Positions 1 through 10,649 of a stretch of DNA of 64,000 bases are shown here, one piece after another (position 1 is the stretch's first letter; the number at the start of each line of letters is the position of its first letter). The position numbers and the translations under genes are program-made. The notes beneath the pieces are model-generated. The model ran no database searches, was not told the DNA's origin, and saw only the letters and a list, made by a program, of their open reading frames with translations. The DNA is from Spinacia oleracea (Eukaryota; Streptophyta; Magnoliopsida; Caryophyllales; Amaranthaceae). The stretch lies in assembly GCF_020520425.1 (NCBI RefSeq), contig NC_079492.1:142170361-142234360 (forward strand), written 5' to 3'.

Positions 1-179
1 ATGTACACTACGTATATATTTTCAAAATACATATAGCTTTTTTATTTATTAAAAATGGAAGATACTACGGAGTAATTGATTATATTATGCATTGACAATC
101 GTGAAAAGTCAAAGTGTTGCCAGTAAAAATAACAAGAGAAAGTATTAATTAATTATGATGAAATTAAGGAAAAGGTTAC

Positions 180-524
180 CTTAGGAGCAACAACAATGAA
201 GCCATGAGAAGCAATAAATTTAAAGAGTTCAGAATAGGCTTCATTGGTAAGCATGGTGCCATGGATGAAGAACAGTATAGGATAAACACCGTCTTCTTTA
301 GGTGAAACAACAACAAAAGACTCAGGAGGAGAAGAGCCTTTTTTTGGCACCTTAATAAGATTTGTAACTTGGTTTTTTCCTTTATTAAAAACAGTTAGAT
401 CTTCAGAAATAGAATCATGATAATTATTCTCTTCTAAGAATGTTTGGGAATATTGATGAGCTTGGGAGTGAACAATAGTGAACACCCCTACAATCAACAA
501 TAATGCAACCCACAAGTTTGCCAT
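180..524 (-). CDS. CLH: Chlorophyllase, copy A, first exon only (runs off window)
   Basis: Chlorophyllase removes phytol from chlorophyll by ester hydrolysis. Only exon 1 (115 codons) is in the window. It begins with a hydrophobic leader that looks like a signal peptide (MANLWVALLLIVGVF), followed by the family's VYPILFFIHG oxyanion-hole region and ends in HGFIVVAPK. The splice donor AAG|GTAACC sits just below base 180 and is in the same phase as in the two neighbouring copies. The second exon, with the catalytic Ser, Asp and His, should lie left of base 1. The secretory-type leader instead of a plastid transit peptide matches what is known for Chenopodium chlorophyllase. Whether this copy is intact cannot be judged here. 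Confidence 0.88.
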
Positions 525-2098
525 TCTAGGATTTCTAGCTATATATATAAACTCTTATGTGTTTGCAATTAACTTGTAAAAGCAATACAAAGTTGTGAAT
601 CGTTCTTCCCATAAACCATCTTATTTATAGCACATAGGGATCCCCTTTTTTATTTTCCCTTTTTTTTCCAAAGGACCATCATTCTTTTTATAATTTTACT
701 AGAATGTACATGTGTTGTAATATGGTGCACGGCCAGGATACATCGAACTCGTAAAACAGTAACAATCAGTTTGATAGTCGGTAATAAGTGATGTCAATTA
801 ATGAGAATAAATTTGTGTGTAAATTTACAAGGAATTATATTAATATTCATATCTCGTGGTAATGCTAGTTAAATTCACTCAATTTATCTATTTTTTCTTC
901 ATAAAGTATTAACAAAAACAATTTGATGAGTCTCGGCCTTTGTGGCACCCTTGTGTGTTCTATTAAGGGTGTGTTTTATTCACCTGATTTTCACTTAATG
1001 ATTTTCTTTGAACTTATCAAAACTTATCTTAGTGATAAGTTGTACTTTGGTTACCCTTATTTTTTATGTAGTTATAACTTATCAAAACTTATCTAGTATG
1101 TGGGGTATTTATTATCATGCAAGCCACTCTTAATGCATGTTTGGTATGAATTTAGGAAAGAAAATAGATTGGAAACATTTAAGAAAGATAAATGGTAATG
1201 TTAAGTGTCACGGAGTACCATTATTTGTTGTTTGGTATAATGAAAGAAAACAATCTCCTATATCAAATTAGAGATTGAGGGTCGAAAAAAGTCTATTTCC
1301 GATAAAAATAGAATGTTTCCGGCCTTAATGGTCAAGAAAACTGAAATCGTAAAAGACGAGAGAGAAGAGAAAGAGACGTAACCTCTTAAATTAACACAAT
1401 TCTATTGCAATTTTCACCTCACATTTGACCGTATTAACAAGTGTTCAAGATTACAATTAATAACTCATACTATTACAAATCAAAACACTAAAGTGTAAGC
1501 TATTATAAAATTTACAACGAAACCTACGTACCCTATAAATCTTCCATAGTATGTAAGATTATGTTATAATAACTCGGTTCCAAATCAGAATTAAAAAAAA
1601 AACCCAAAAAGAATAGAGAGCGATTGACACGTAGTACCCTGTTAGCAAATTATGATGGAGAAAAGATGTGATAACATCATAAAAATTTATGATTCATGGT
1701 ACGTATTGACTTACTTAACGTTTTATGGAAGCTAAGTGCAAAAGTACAACCCATTACGTTTGATCTGAATAGTAGCCAATACACGACCTACCAATTAAAT
1801 ATATGTTCCATTTATGATTAGCAAAAATGGAAACGACTTGCTCGTTTTCGCCCCCAAATTGAAACAGTCATCTCCTTGCATTAGCATTCACAGGAAAGTA
1901 ACACTCTAAAATGATTAGACAATAGCCAAAAAATAAAATAATAAAAATAGTACTGTAAGATTTGCTAGCTAGGTATTTTTAAAATTTTAAATGATGACAC
2001 GAAAGTAAGAAAAATACGTAAGAAGTTTAATACAATATATATATCTCCGTCGTAAAATAGTTGAAGCAACATTTTATAGTTGAAGCAAAACTTGTGAA
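525..2098. other. Intergenic, AT-rich, no gene seen
   Basis: This is the promoter side of chlorophyllase copy A plus about 1.4 kb of AT-rich sequence. Around 960-1130 the motif ACTTATCAAAACTTATC recurs and pairs with inverted pieces, as in an old MITE, but I could not fix its ends. No other coding signal or RNA gene was recognised. Confidence 0.5.
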
Positions 2099-2350
2099 CT
2101 TTCCCTGTTTCGGATATACCGCACCATTTTTTTTACACTATTTACACTACGATTTTGGCCATTTTATGTGATTAGTACCTTTGAAATTTTAGTCTTGTGG
2201 GGCATGGTCGATTTGTATCGATATATTTTTTCTAAATATTATTTATTTTTTGTATTTTTTACTTGTACATGATTTGAGATATTAAGGGTCAAAGTAACAG
2301 TTAGAGGAGTAAAAGTCAATCATGGTGCAATATTTCCGGAACAGAAGAAG
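2099..2350. mobile_element. Old Stowaway-like MITE, same family as 38759-39013
   Basis: The interior (ACTACGATTTTGGCC, then ATCGATATATTTTTTCTAAA, then GTCAAAGTAACAGTTAGAGG) matches the element at 38759-39013 nearly base for base. Its right end TTTCCGGAACAGAAGAAG is followed by TA. The left end is eroded, so the start is approximate. Confidence 0.65.
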
Positions 2351-2374
2351 TATACAAGATATTATGGAAAATTA

Positions 2375-2709
2375 CTCCCTTCGTCACTTAATACTTGCCC
2401 CGCTTTCCTAATAAAGCTGTCGCTTAATACTCGCTTCATTTCTATAAATGACATACTTTTACTATTATTTTATATATATTTCTCTCACTTTCCATAGACC
2501 CACATATATTCCTAATACCTTAAAAAAAACATTAAAAAAATCAACCCACCCCCACCACACCCCTTTTTTTGACACATTTCTCACTAACTGTATTTTAAAA
2601 AATACACACTATCAACTACGGAGTATCACCTAATAAATTATTAAGTCAATTAAATTACCTAAAATTTTATGTCGGTCAAATCGGGGTGAATATTAAGGGA
2701 CGGAGGGAG
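2375..2709. mobile_element. Stowaway-type MITE
   Basis: Inverted ends CTCCCTTCGTC and GACGGAGGGAG are flanked on both sides by TA, the target duplication of Tc1/mariner-type MITEs. It has no coding capacity. It lies immediately downstream of chlorophyllase copy B. Confidence 0.75.
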
Positions 2710-2756
2710 TACGAAGTAGGGAGTACAAATTAATTTTGTTGCGAGTGAGATATGCA

Positions 2757-4093
2757 TTAAACTTGAGCATAATGATTTCTTGGTAACCCAAAGTTGCCCT
2801 TTTTCTCGACGTAAACCCTAGTAGGAGTCAATGAAGGATTAGCCAAAATGGCGAAATACTGTCGTCCTCCGTCGTCGCCAAAATAAGCGTCAAGAAAAGC
2901 CACCATAATCCCACTTACTGTTCTTCTCATCGTACTTTTAAGTCCATCCCCAGATTCACACACGAGCGACACATAACTCGCGATTGGATCAACATAATCA
3001 TTCAACATTTGCATATGACCATATTTCAAAATCACAAAATGCGAACTTTCCTTACACTCCACGTAAAATTCTTGATGGTTAACATAGTTTGGAGCGCAAG
3101 GAGGGAGCAAGAAGTTTGTTTGGTTACCTAATCCAGTTCCAATTATCGTGACAGGAATCGATAAATTAAACGAGTTGGGAACGTAGGTTAGAACGTGTGG
3201 TTGTGTTCTGTCGTTTTTGTTAGATCCAGCAACAGGATCTACGCCAATTAGTGCGGAAATATTGACTGTAAGTTTGGTTTTTGATAAACCAAGCGTAACA
3301 CCAAATGCTGATTTTCCTCCTCTACTGTGACCAGATATTGCTAGTTTGTTTAAGTCCCCTTCCACGCCTTCGCCAACACGTTCGTGTAACACGTCTTGTA
3401 GGTTCGAAGGTAGCCAGTTTGCTACTGAAACTACCATTTCTATCTCATCCTCTTCACTTGGGAAGTTGAAAATTGAGAAGAGCTGAAAATTTTGAATCAT
3501 CATATTCAATTATCACGTAATTAACATCATATGCATGCATTAAAATATAATTTTGTACTGATCTAGTGATCCATGAATATGTAACGTGTTAAATTTGTTT
3601 AAATACAGAAATGAGACTGGTCGGGCAACCCCTCTAAATAGGGCTCTGATACCAAATTAAATTTGTTTAAATATAGAAATGAAACTAGAAAATCCAATAC
3701 CGAGGATTAACAAATTAAGTATTGGTAGTACAAGTTTACCTTAGGAGCTACCACAATAAAACCATGAGAAACAATACGTTGAAAGAGATCGGAATAGTCT
3801 TCATTAGATATAAGTGTGCCGTGGACAAACAAGAGTATAGGATACAATCCTGGTTGGTATGGTGAAACAACAAGCAATGGCTCAGGAGCGGAAAACTTTG
3901 ATTTTTCTACCTCAATTGGTTTAGTCACCTCAAATTTTCCATTTTCAAAGATAGTGATATCTTCGGAATTATAATTTTTATGAGAAGTACTACTCTCTAA
4001 GAAATTTGGCAAAATTTGAGCTTCGGAGTAGTAAAGTATGGCTAACACTCCTGGAATCGACACTATTAGCTTAACCCACAAGGTTGCATCCAT
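2757..4093 (-). CDS. CLH: Chlorophyllase, copy B, complete two-exon gene
   Basis: Exons are 4093-3740 and 3482-2757 (acceptor TTTTCAG|CTC), giving about 359 residues; family members are usually 320-350. A hydrophobic leader (WVKLIVSIPGVLAILYY) suggests entry to the secretory pathway. The alpha/beta-hydrolase lipase motif GHSRGG puts the nucleophile near Ser171. The other triad residues fit Asp200 (IGVDPVAG) and His274 (KYGHMQML). The enzyme hydrolyses chlorophyll to chlorophyllide and phytol. The ATG at 4093 is chosen because MDATLWVK aligns with the starts of copies A and C; an in-frame ATG upstream at 4141 would add 16 residues. It is the middle of three tandem copies about 2-3 kb apart. 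No defect was seen. Confidence 0.92.
3588..3690 (-). mobile_element. Possible LTR-retrotransposon scrap with tRNA-Met primer-site motif
   Basis: In the intron of chlorophyllase copy B the minus strand reads TTGGTATCAGAGCCC, the usual initiator-tRNA primer binding site of Copia-type elements. It is flanked by two imperfect direct copies of a ~30-bp sequence (AAATTTGTTTAAATA...) about 68 bp apart. This is a small fossil at most; a chance match is possible. Confidence 0.35.
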
Positions 4094-5225
4094 GTTTGAA
4101 TTAGAGCAAAAGGCCAAAAGCAATATAATTATTTCGTGCATTAACCATCTTATTTATAACAATGTACTACCTAGCTAGGAGATGAGTCTAGGATTCCCTC
4201 TTTTCCTTTTTCGTATTGTTGGTAGAAAAGGAGTCATTTATTTTTGGTTTAATTTGAATAGTTTTTACAGAACGTTTATGAATTATTTTTGTTGAACAAT
4301 TGTGTGCTAACCTTATCCTGATCAATTATTTGAAGAAATGGTTTTCTGTTTTTCTAAGTAATTCATGATAGCTATAGGCTATTAAGACTGATTATAACAT
4401 CATGATTTTGATTGCTTAATTAGTTGAAAGGCTCAAAACACAGGCAATTACGCCTGATATGAAAGATTGTTATGACGGATGCAAGAAAGTATAACAAAAA
4501 TACGACAATTCACAGGAACACTCAGATCTACGTGGTACAGTTGTCCGCGTGCAAAGGAGATGTTTATCGATCTTGAATAAAGTGGGTTACAAAATTAGGT
4601 TAGTTAGTTGATGCCTACTTGCCTAGCGACACCACTGCGTTGCATCGCTAAAAGACAGAGACATATCCAATCAAAAACATATATTAAGGCTTATTATATA
4701 CTCGTAATTAGACGCTTAGGTTGTAATTAATCTCTTAATTTACTGAAAGCCCAAAGTCAAAACCATACATCTATTTGGCCTAGGCGCCTAGCTAAATGGT
4801 ATACGTAATAAAATTAGCCTTTCAAAGGCAATAACAATAGCTAGTACACTGAGAAGCAATAAAATGGTACGACGAGTAACAAAAATGTATGCTCGATCAT
4901 GATCAAAACCGTCGTCATTCGTAAGAAGTAGACTTATCCACACTAACGCACAAGAATAAAATCATACAGTACGTAGTATTCCATATTCCGCAATTTTTAG
5001 GGTACTTCCAGATTCTAGAAAAAAAATTAACATGAATTTAAACAAAAATAACATCAGAAGTTTTTTTTTTTTTTTTTTTTACAATTCATCAGAAGTATTA
5101 CGGAGTATAGTAGATGACTCTCTTTAATCATCAACATCATACACGTACGAGATCGGCCTTATTGAATAGAAAAGTAGAAAACGGCACCGATATGAAGTTC
5201 AATATATATAATAGACTAATAAGTA

Positions 5226-5840
5226 GGCTCCGTTCTTTTCGACTTATTTTGACTTATTTGAGATAAAATAAGTTCAGTTAATTAAGGACGTGTTTGGCGG
5301 CAGCGGATAGCATTTTAATCTAGGTAAGACACTACTTTTAAAATCCGTAAGTGTTTGGTAAGGTAGCGGTTTAGGTAGCGGTTAGCGGTTGAGGTAGCGT
5401 TTGGGTACCTTTTGTTAAACGTTAAAATTACGATTAAGGTAGCAAGTAACTTTTGACAAATATATAATAAAGTTTAAAAAAATATTCTAGCTTTTATTTT
5501 ATTTTAAAATATTAACCGCTACTTTTACCGAACAATCATATCAGTTAGCCGCTACTTTGACAGCTAATCGTTACCCGCTACTATTTACCGTTACCCGCTA
5601 CTCTAACCGCTACCCTCTACTCAACCACTAACCGCAACCTGCTACTGCTAGTTTTGCTGAACAAGGCCTAAGTTCATATAAGTACAAATAATATAAGTTC
5701 AGCAAAGTTAAGTTTTTTTCAGTCATTTTTTCACATACAAATAAATTTATTTCAGACAAAATAAGTTTTTTCTGATAAAATAAGTTCAGATAATATAAGT
5801 TCAATACGTTCGGTCAAAATAAGCCGAATAGAACATAGCC
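5226..5840. mobile_element. MITE split by a second MITE
   Basis: Outer inverted ends are GGCTCCGTTCTTTTCGACTT on the left and AAGCCGAATAGAACATAGCC on the right. The interior is rich in repeated ATAAGTTCAG motifs. A second, unrelated inverted-repeat element fills about 5283-5671. The right flank reads TTA; the left flank is less clear, so a PIF/Harbinger origin is only a guess. Confidence 0.6.
5283..5671. mobile_element. hAT-like MITE nested in the 5226-5840 element
   Basis: Ends TAAGGACGTGTTTGGC and GCTGAACAAGGCCTAA are inverted and of the type seen in plant hAT/PIF MITEs. The interior is full of GGTAGCGGTTAGCGG and its reverse CCGCTACTCTAACCGC, so the whole element can fold back. The target duplication could not be resolved. 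Confidence 0.5.
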
Positions 5841-5956
5841 TTAATGTTCCCTGAATTAATGATACACATGGTAAGAGACGTCTTATTTTTGTTTTTGGTG
5901 CGAATAACTAAAGCCACAAGTACAATTAATAATTAATTATGACATATGCCTTATAA

Positions 5957-8900
5957 TTAAAGAGCATAACTTGGTGCTAATCCCAAAATACCCTTGTTAT
6001 TGGCATAAAGCTTAGTAGGTGCTAATGATGGATTATCCAAAATAGCAAAATATTGTCCTCCTTCATCTCCAAAATAAGCTCCAAGAAAAGCCACCATTAC
6101 TCCACCCAATGTTCTTCTCATGATACTATTAGAACCCCTCTTGGATGCACACACACGTGACATCGAAATAGCTAGAGCATCAAGTACATCATTCAACATC
6201 TGCATATGACCATACTCCATTATAACAAAATGTGAACATTCTTTGTTACACTCGTTAAAAAATTCTTGATGGTTCACACCATTCGGGGCGCAAGCCGGGT
6301 TCAATAACTTCGTGTGGTTACCCAACCCGGTCCCAATTATCGTGACCGGAATCGATAGATTAAACGAGTTGGGTTCGTAGGTTAGGACGTATGGTCGTGT
6401 ACGCTTATTTTTGTTACGGCCTTCAACAGGGTCGACACCAATAAGTGCCGAAATTTTGAGTGATAGTTTGGTTTTTGACAAACCAAGTGCAAGAGCAAAT
6501 GCTGATTTTCCTCCTCTGCTGTGACCGGATAATGCAAGTTTGTCCAAGTTTGGTTCTACTTGTTTGTTAACACGTTCGTGTAACACGTGTTGTAGATTTG
6601 AAGGTAACCAGTTTGCCACTGTTGCCGCCATTTCGATCTCTTGAGCTTGACTTGGCAAATTGAATACCGAGAAGAGCTAATAAATTTAAAAGCAAAGATA
6701 TAAAGATCGCAATTTAGTGATTTACGATAAATTATTGTGTCACAATTTTATTTTATTTTATTTTAATTACATGAAAATTTTAATGTATTACCAAAATTGA
6801 AAGTTATATACTCCGTACACTATTTTAGGTTGTCTAAATCGAGAATCAATATTAACACAAGATAAATAACTTACACTGAGTTATATTACGTACCTCCGTT
6901 TCAAAATGATCTTTACACTTTCCGTTTAAATACGTTTCATAATGTTCTTTACACTTTGTTTTATTCCATTTTTTAACATTAAAATTTACTATCTTACCCT
7001 TCTTACCCTATAATATTTACAACTTTCTACTCACTTTCTCCTACTTTATTCATTTTTTCTTATACCCACCCAACTTTTTACATAATTATCTTATTTTATC
7101 CATATTTTATTATATTCAACAAACTTTTCTACTTTTTGTCTTAATATTTGTGTAAATAATAACTGTAAAGATCTTTATGAAACGGAGGTAGTACGAAGTA
7201 CATCGTAGTACTCCCTCCGTCCCATAATATAGTGTCCATTTGACCTCTTCCACAGGAATTAAGAAATTTGAAAAACAACATGATGAATTATTAATGTTAT
7301 TGTACTTTAATACTCCCTCGGTCTCTTTTTGTTTTTTACGTTTTCCTTTTTGGGTATTTCAAAATGTTATTTACATTTCCTTTTATATTATCACATAAAT
7401 GACTTATTATTCTATCAAAATTTGTGTCCAATTATTATTTTAACCAATTAAATTCATTGGGACATTAAATTTTTCACACTTTTCCATTGAGATATTAAAA
7501 TTTTCTCATTTCCCAATATCATAATTTTGATAAAAGTGAAAACATTATAAATAAATGTAACTTATCTTGTTTAAATAATAAAAATTGAGGAATCTCGATG
7601 CAAATTAATTAATCGTTAAAACGCGTGAAAAATACCAAACGTAAAAACAAAAAGAGACAGAGGGAGTAGAAAAGTAAACAATTTATTTTATTTTTTAAAC
7701 AAAAAGACAAAAAATAATAAATTAGGGGACCACATTTTCATGATAAAAACATTAGTGATAGGACCATACTATTTTTTAGGTTCAAACATTAAATATTGGA
7801 CCACATTTTGGGACATGCAAAATAAAACACAGGCACATCATTTTGGAACACCCAAAATGGAAAACAGACACTATATTTTAGGACGGAAGGAGTAGGTTTT
7901 TTAAGTCTCGCACTTCAATTCTATCACATATCTAAAATAATAGAATCTATAACATAACGTATTCTATCAATTAAGATAACTGCGATTTCCATCTCGGTCA
8001 TATATTGTAATAAGTGATTCAAATCCTTTTATGTTTGAATATGCGGCGGCTTTTCCAAAATTTGTCAAGAAAACCTATAAATTTGGGTTTTTGCGAGAAA
8101 CTATCTTATAAAAAATATTGTAGTTAACTACCCTATAAAAAAATTATGATGTAAGATACCTAATACTCTGTATTATCTTAGGTTGGATTATAAACATTGA
8201 TTGATTCAAAATTATTTGGATGACTTTATTAGGTGCATCTCACGGAAAATGGGTAATTAATTAGACACGTGAGATGCATATAGTAAAGTGAATTCCGAAA
8301 TTTTAAGTCAACGTTCATGATCCAGGAAAAAATAGTATCTTACAGAATTCAACATATCTTTTTAAGTAGTTAATTACAGATTTACAGCATTTTGTTTGCA
8401 ATATGGTTATTCGCAAATAAATAGGTTGGTTTTTGACAAATTTGTCTTATAGAATAACGAAAATGAATTTTTCATATTTACCACCTTTTAAGTTTCATGT
8501 TTTTGTATTTACCACCTTATAAAATTTTATTTCATATTTACCACCTTAATTTTATGAAAAGTTTCGTATTCACCACCTTTTAACGAATTTCATCAGATTT
8601 TTCATCCATGTGAACTCTACTTAACCAACTTCTTTAACTTTTCTCATCTTTTAGTAGGTTTTCAATTGAAGAAGTTAGTTAAACATGGTTCATATGGGCC
8701 GGAAATTTGATGAAAACCTCTAAGAGGTGATAAATTTAAAATATTTCATAAGATTGAGCGATTTCCTTCAATATTGCATAAAGATCCAATAATTCCCTAA
8801 ATACGTTACTTTTTAAGTTATTTCCCACCATACCGTCCACGTAAGCAAGGGAGAAAGAGAAGTAATTTTTTTTTTTCCGGTTCAGCATTGAACCGCCATA

Positions 8901-10004
8901 TGAGATAACGGTTTCGTTTTAAAGCAAACCGCCATCTCAGATGGCGGTTCAATGTTATAAACCGCTATCTCAGATAGCGGTTTGCATTAAAACAAAACCG
9001 CTATCTCAGATGGCGGTTTACTTAATTGTAAATTATTTTTAATATGAATTACAGTTTAAACAGAAATATAATTTAGAAGTAACCTCTTGTGACATCAATT
9101 GTGTCTGTAGCTCAGTGGATAGAGTGGGTTGTTTCTACGTAGGAGGTCATGGGTTCGAATCCTACCTGATGTGTTTATTTCTTTTTAACCATTTATTAAT
9201 ATTAATTATAAACATTTCCAAATTTAACTTATCAACATTAGTGTTTGTAGCTCAGTGGATAGTGCGTTTGTTTCCTAAATAGGAGGTCGTGGGTTCGACC
9301 CCTAGCTGATGCGGTTATTTTTTTTTTTTTTTACCATTTATAAATAGTACGTGATTATAAACCGCTATCTCAGATAGCGGTTTACTTAAGTCAACCGCTA
9401 CCTGAGATAGCGGTTTAGTGTCGCTTGGTTGAAAAAAAAAAGGCCGGTTTTAATGCTGACGTGGACGGTATGGTGGGAATTAAGTTAAAAAGTGGCGCAT
9501 TTTGGGAATTTGACGTTCTTTACACAATATTGAAGGAAATCGCTCCATAAGATTAAGGTGGTAAATATGAAATAACATTTTATAAGGTTATAAATACAAA
9601 AACATGAAACTTAAAAGGTGGTAAATATCAAAATATCCTAACGAAAAAGCGAGAAATAAAGTATAGTAGTAGTTGGGTATGTAGTTTACCTGAGGAGCAA
9701 CGACAATGAAGGCATGAGAAGCAATATGTAGAAAGAGGTCAGAATAATCGTCATTTGAAATCATGGTGCCATGGATAAACAATAGTACAGGGTACAATCC
9801 TGCTTCTTTTGGCGAAACAATGAGTAACTGTTGTGGAGATGAATACGCTGAATTTCTTACCTTAATTGGTTCACTCACGGCTAATTTTCCTTTATGAAAA
9901 ACACTTAGATTTTCTGAGAATGTTGTTGGCAGAAGTAATTGAGCTTCTGAATGAACTACGGCTAGCACCCGAAGAATCAACACTCCAAACCACAAGGCTA
10001 CCAT
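5957..10004 (-). CDS. CLH: Chlorophyllase, copy C, with a 3-kb transposon-filled intron
   Basis: Exon 1 is 10004-9690 (105 codons, donor CAG|GTAAAC) and exon 2 is 6676-5957 (acceptor TTATTAG|CTC, 239 residues), giving about 344 residues, the normal size. The leader (MVALWFGVLILRVLAVVHS) looks secretory. The lipase motif GHSRGG places the nucleophile near Ser158, with Asp187 (IGVDPVEG) and His262 (EYGHMQML) completing the triad. Both exons keep frame and motifs, so the gene looks functional despite an intron of about 3013 bp, against about 257 bp in copy B. The intron holds at least five nested elements, including the tRNA-bearing MULE-type element. The link between exons is inferred from phase, order and absence of any other partner exon. 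Confidence 0.88.
6893..7188. mobile_element. Stowaway-type MITE
   Basis: Inverted ends CCTCCGTTTCAAAATGATCT and AGATCTTTATGAAACGGAGG are flanked by TA on each side. It lies in the intron of chlorophyllase copy C. Confidence 0.8.
7211..7892. mobile_element. Stowaway-type MITE, interrupted by a second
   Basis: Ends CTCCCTCCGTCCCATAATAT and the inverted ATATTTTAGGACGGAAGGAG are flanked by TA. A second MITE at 7313-7666 sits inside, so the original unit is about 330 bp. Confidence 0.82.
7313..7666. mobile_element. Stowaway-type MITE nested in 7211-7892
   Basis: Ends CTCCCTCGGTCTCTTTTTG and CAAAAAGAGACAGAGGGAG are inverted copies with TA on both sides. It is the younger of the two nested insertions. 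Confidence 0.82.
8056..8453. mobile_element. Probable fold-back element adjoining the MULE-type element
   Basis: The left part (AAATTTGTCAAGAAAACC, TTTTTGCGAGAA, GTAGTTAACTACC) recurs inverted in the right part (GTAGTTAATTAC, ATTCGCAAATAA, GGTTTTTGACAAATTTGTC). The ends resemble those of the MULE-type MITE at 22818-23372. Exact boundaries are uncertain. Confidence 0.45.
8891..9019. repeat. Four clustered ~24-bp palindromes (left group)
   Basis: Copies lie at 8891-8913, 8927-8949, 8959-8983 and 8995-9019. The core form is AACCGCYATCTCAGATRGCGGT. Two variants occur, one with CCGCCATC/GATGGCGG and one with CCGCTATC/GATAGCGG; the fourth copy pairs one arm of each kind. The first copy is degenerate. 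Each can form a hairpin with an 11-bp stem. Confidence 0.9.
9101..9173 (+). tRNA. tRNA-Arg-like pseudogene (copy 1) inside the MULE-type element
   Basis: This 73-base sequence has a D-arm (TAGCTCAGTGGATAGAG, A box) and a T-arm (GGGTTCGAATCC, B box) matching plant tRNA-Arg(CCU) as I recall it. The anticodon loop would read TCT instead of CCT, and the anticodon stem pairs poorly (only about one of five pairs holds). It is therefore probably a pseudogene, though both Pol III boxes survive. Confidence 0.7.
9241..9313 (+). tRNA. tRNA-Arg(CCU)-like sequence (copy 2) inside the MULE-type element
   Basis: This 73-base sequence keeps the A box (TAGCTCAGTGGATAG), an anticodon loop TTCCTAA with anticodon CCT, an anticodon stem that still pairs using G-U wobbles, and a T-arm GGGTTCGACCCC. 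The acceptor stem also pairs mostly by wobble with one mismatch. It is closer to a working tRNA-Arg(CCU) than copy 1 but looks diverged. It lacks a good oligo-T stop directly after base 9313; a long T run starts at about 9319. Confidence 0.65.
9359..9416. repeat. Two ~24-bp palindromes (right group)
   Basis: Copies at 9359-9383 (perfect CCGCTATCTCAGATAGCGG) and 9393-9416 (CCGCTACCTGAGATAGCGG) are the same family as the four at 8891-9019. They frame the two tRNA-like sequences on the other side. Confidence 0.9.
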
Positions 10005-10410
10005 TGTTAATTATGTTGTTAATTATCTAGCTTACTTGTTTGAAATTGTTTTTTTTTTTTTTTTGGTGCTTTACTTGTTTGAAATTGTAATGTAAGGTTG
10101 ACAATTGTTCCCCTCCTATAAGGTCGATTTTTTGTTTTATTTTTCCTGTTTTGTGTGGATCTCCTATTTCTGGTACGGATTATGGAGTAACATACTCGGA
10201 TACTCTCTCCGTTTTCTTTTAGGCAGGTGTGTGGTGTAAGAGAAAACTTGATATGTTAGAGAGTGACATTACAAAAGTGGATAAAGGTATGAAAACAAGA
10301 ATAAATTGCGAGAGAGTATAATTAGTAAGCACATAGACATCAATATTGCAGGGTAAAAAGATACTTGTACGTAATAAGAGGGAGTAAATAACAAATTGAA
10401 TGAAATATAA

Positions 10411-10527
10411 CTTCTTTTTTTGTGTTATCATCCGGTTTACCATTAGGACTAATTCGTATTTGGGCGTGTTCTGGGTCGATAGGTTCCAATCCCCTCCCAA
10501 TTGTTGTTGGGGGATCAAACACAACAA
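10411..10527 (-). mobile_element. tRNA-derived SINE, truncated
   Basis: It is the same family as the fuller copy at 18743-18906: TTCCAATCCCCTCCCAATTG, GTTGTTGGGGGATC and the oligo-T tract (A-tail on the minus strand) agree. The tRNA-like head is missing. Confidence 0.65.
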
Positions 10528-10649
10528 TGTTTATGCATTATTCATGTACTCTTTTATATTGTTGTTTAACAACCATTTGTTGTGATCGTGAAAGTAATTA
10601 CCAAATATTCTGATGGTAGTTGAAAACTGGCATCATTTTTTATCGCGCA

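Larger units (their letters stand above)
8464..9638. mobile_element. MULE-type non-autonomous element carrying two tRNA-like sequences and palindromes
   Basis: A perfect 9-bp target duplication, TAACGAAAA, lies at 8455-8463 and 9639-9647, the length typical of Mutator-like elements. Long terminal inverted repeats run from the left end (TTCATATTTACCACCTTTTA) and, inverted, from the right end. A further smaller inverted-repeat insertion of about 190 bp (8560-8750) splits the left arm, because the right arm lacks it. The centre holds six ~24-bp palindromes and two tRNA-Arg-like sequences, listed separately. No transposase was seen. The element sits in the intron of chlorophyllase copy C. Confidence 0.85.

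Noticed and set aside
8891-9416. CRISPR-like array of palindromic repeats
   Set aside because: The palindromes are irregularly spaced, only six, and lie in a plant transposon, so this is not a CRISPR.
9588-9689. Extension of chlorophyllase copy C exon 1 past the donor
   Set aside because: Residues after VVAPQ come from intron and transposon end sequence; the GT donor at 9689 matches the sister genes.
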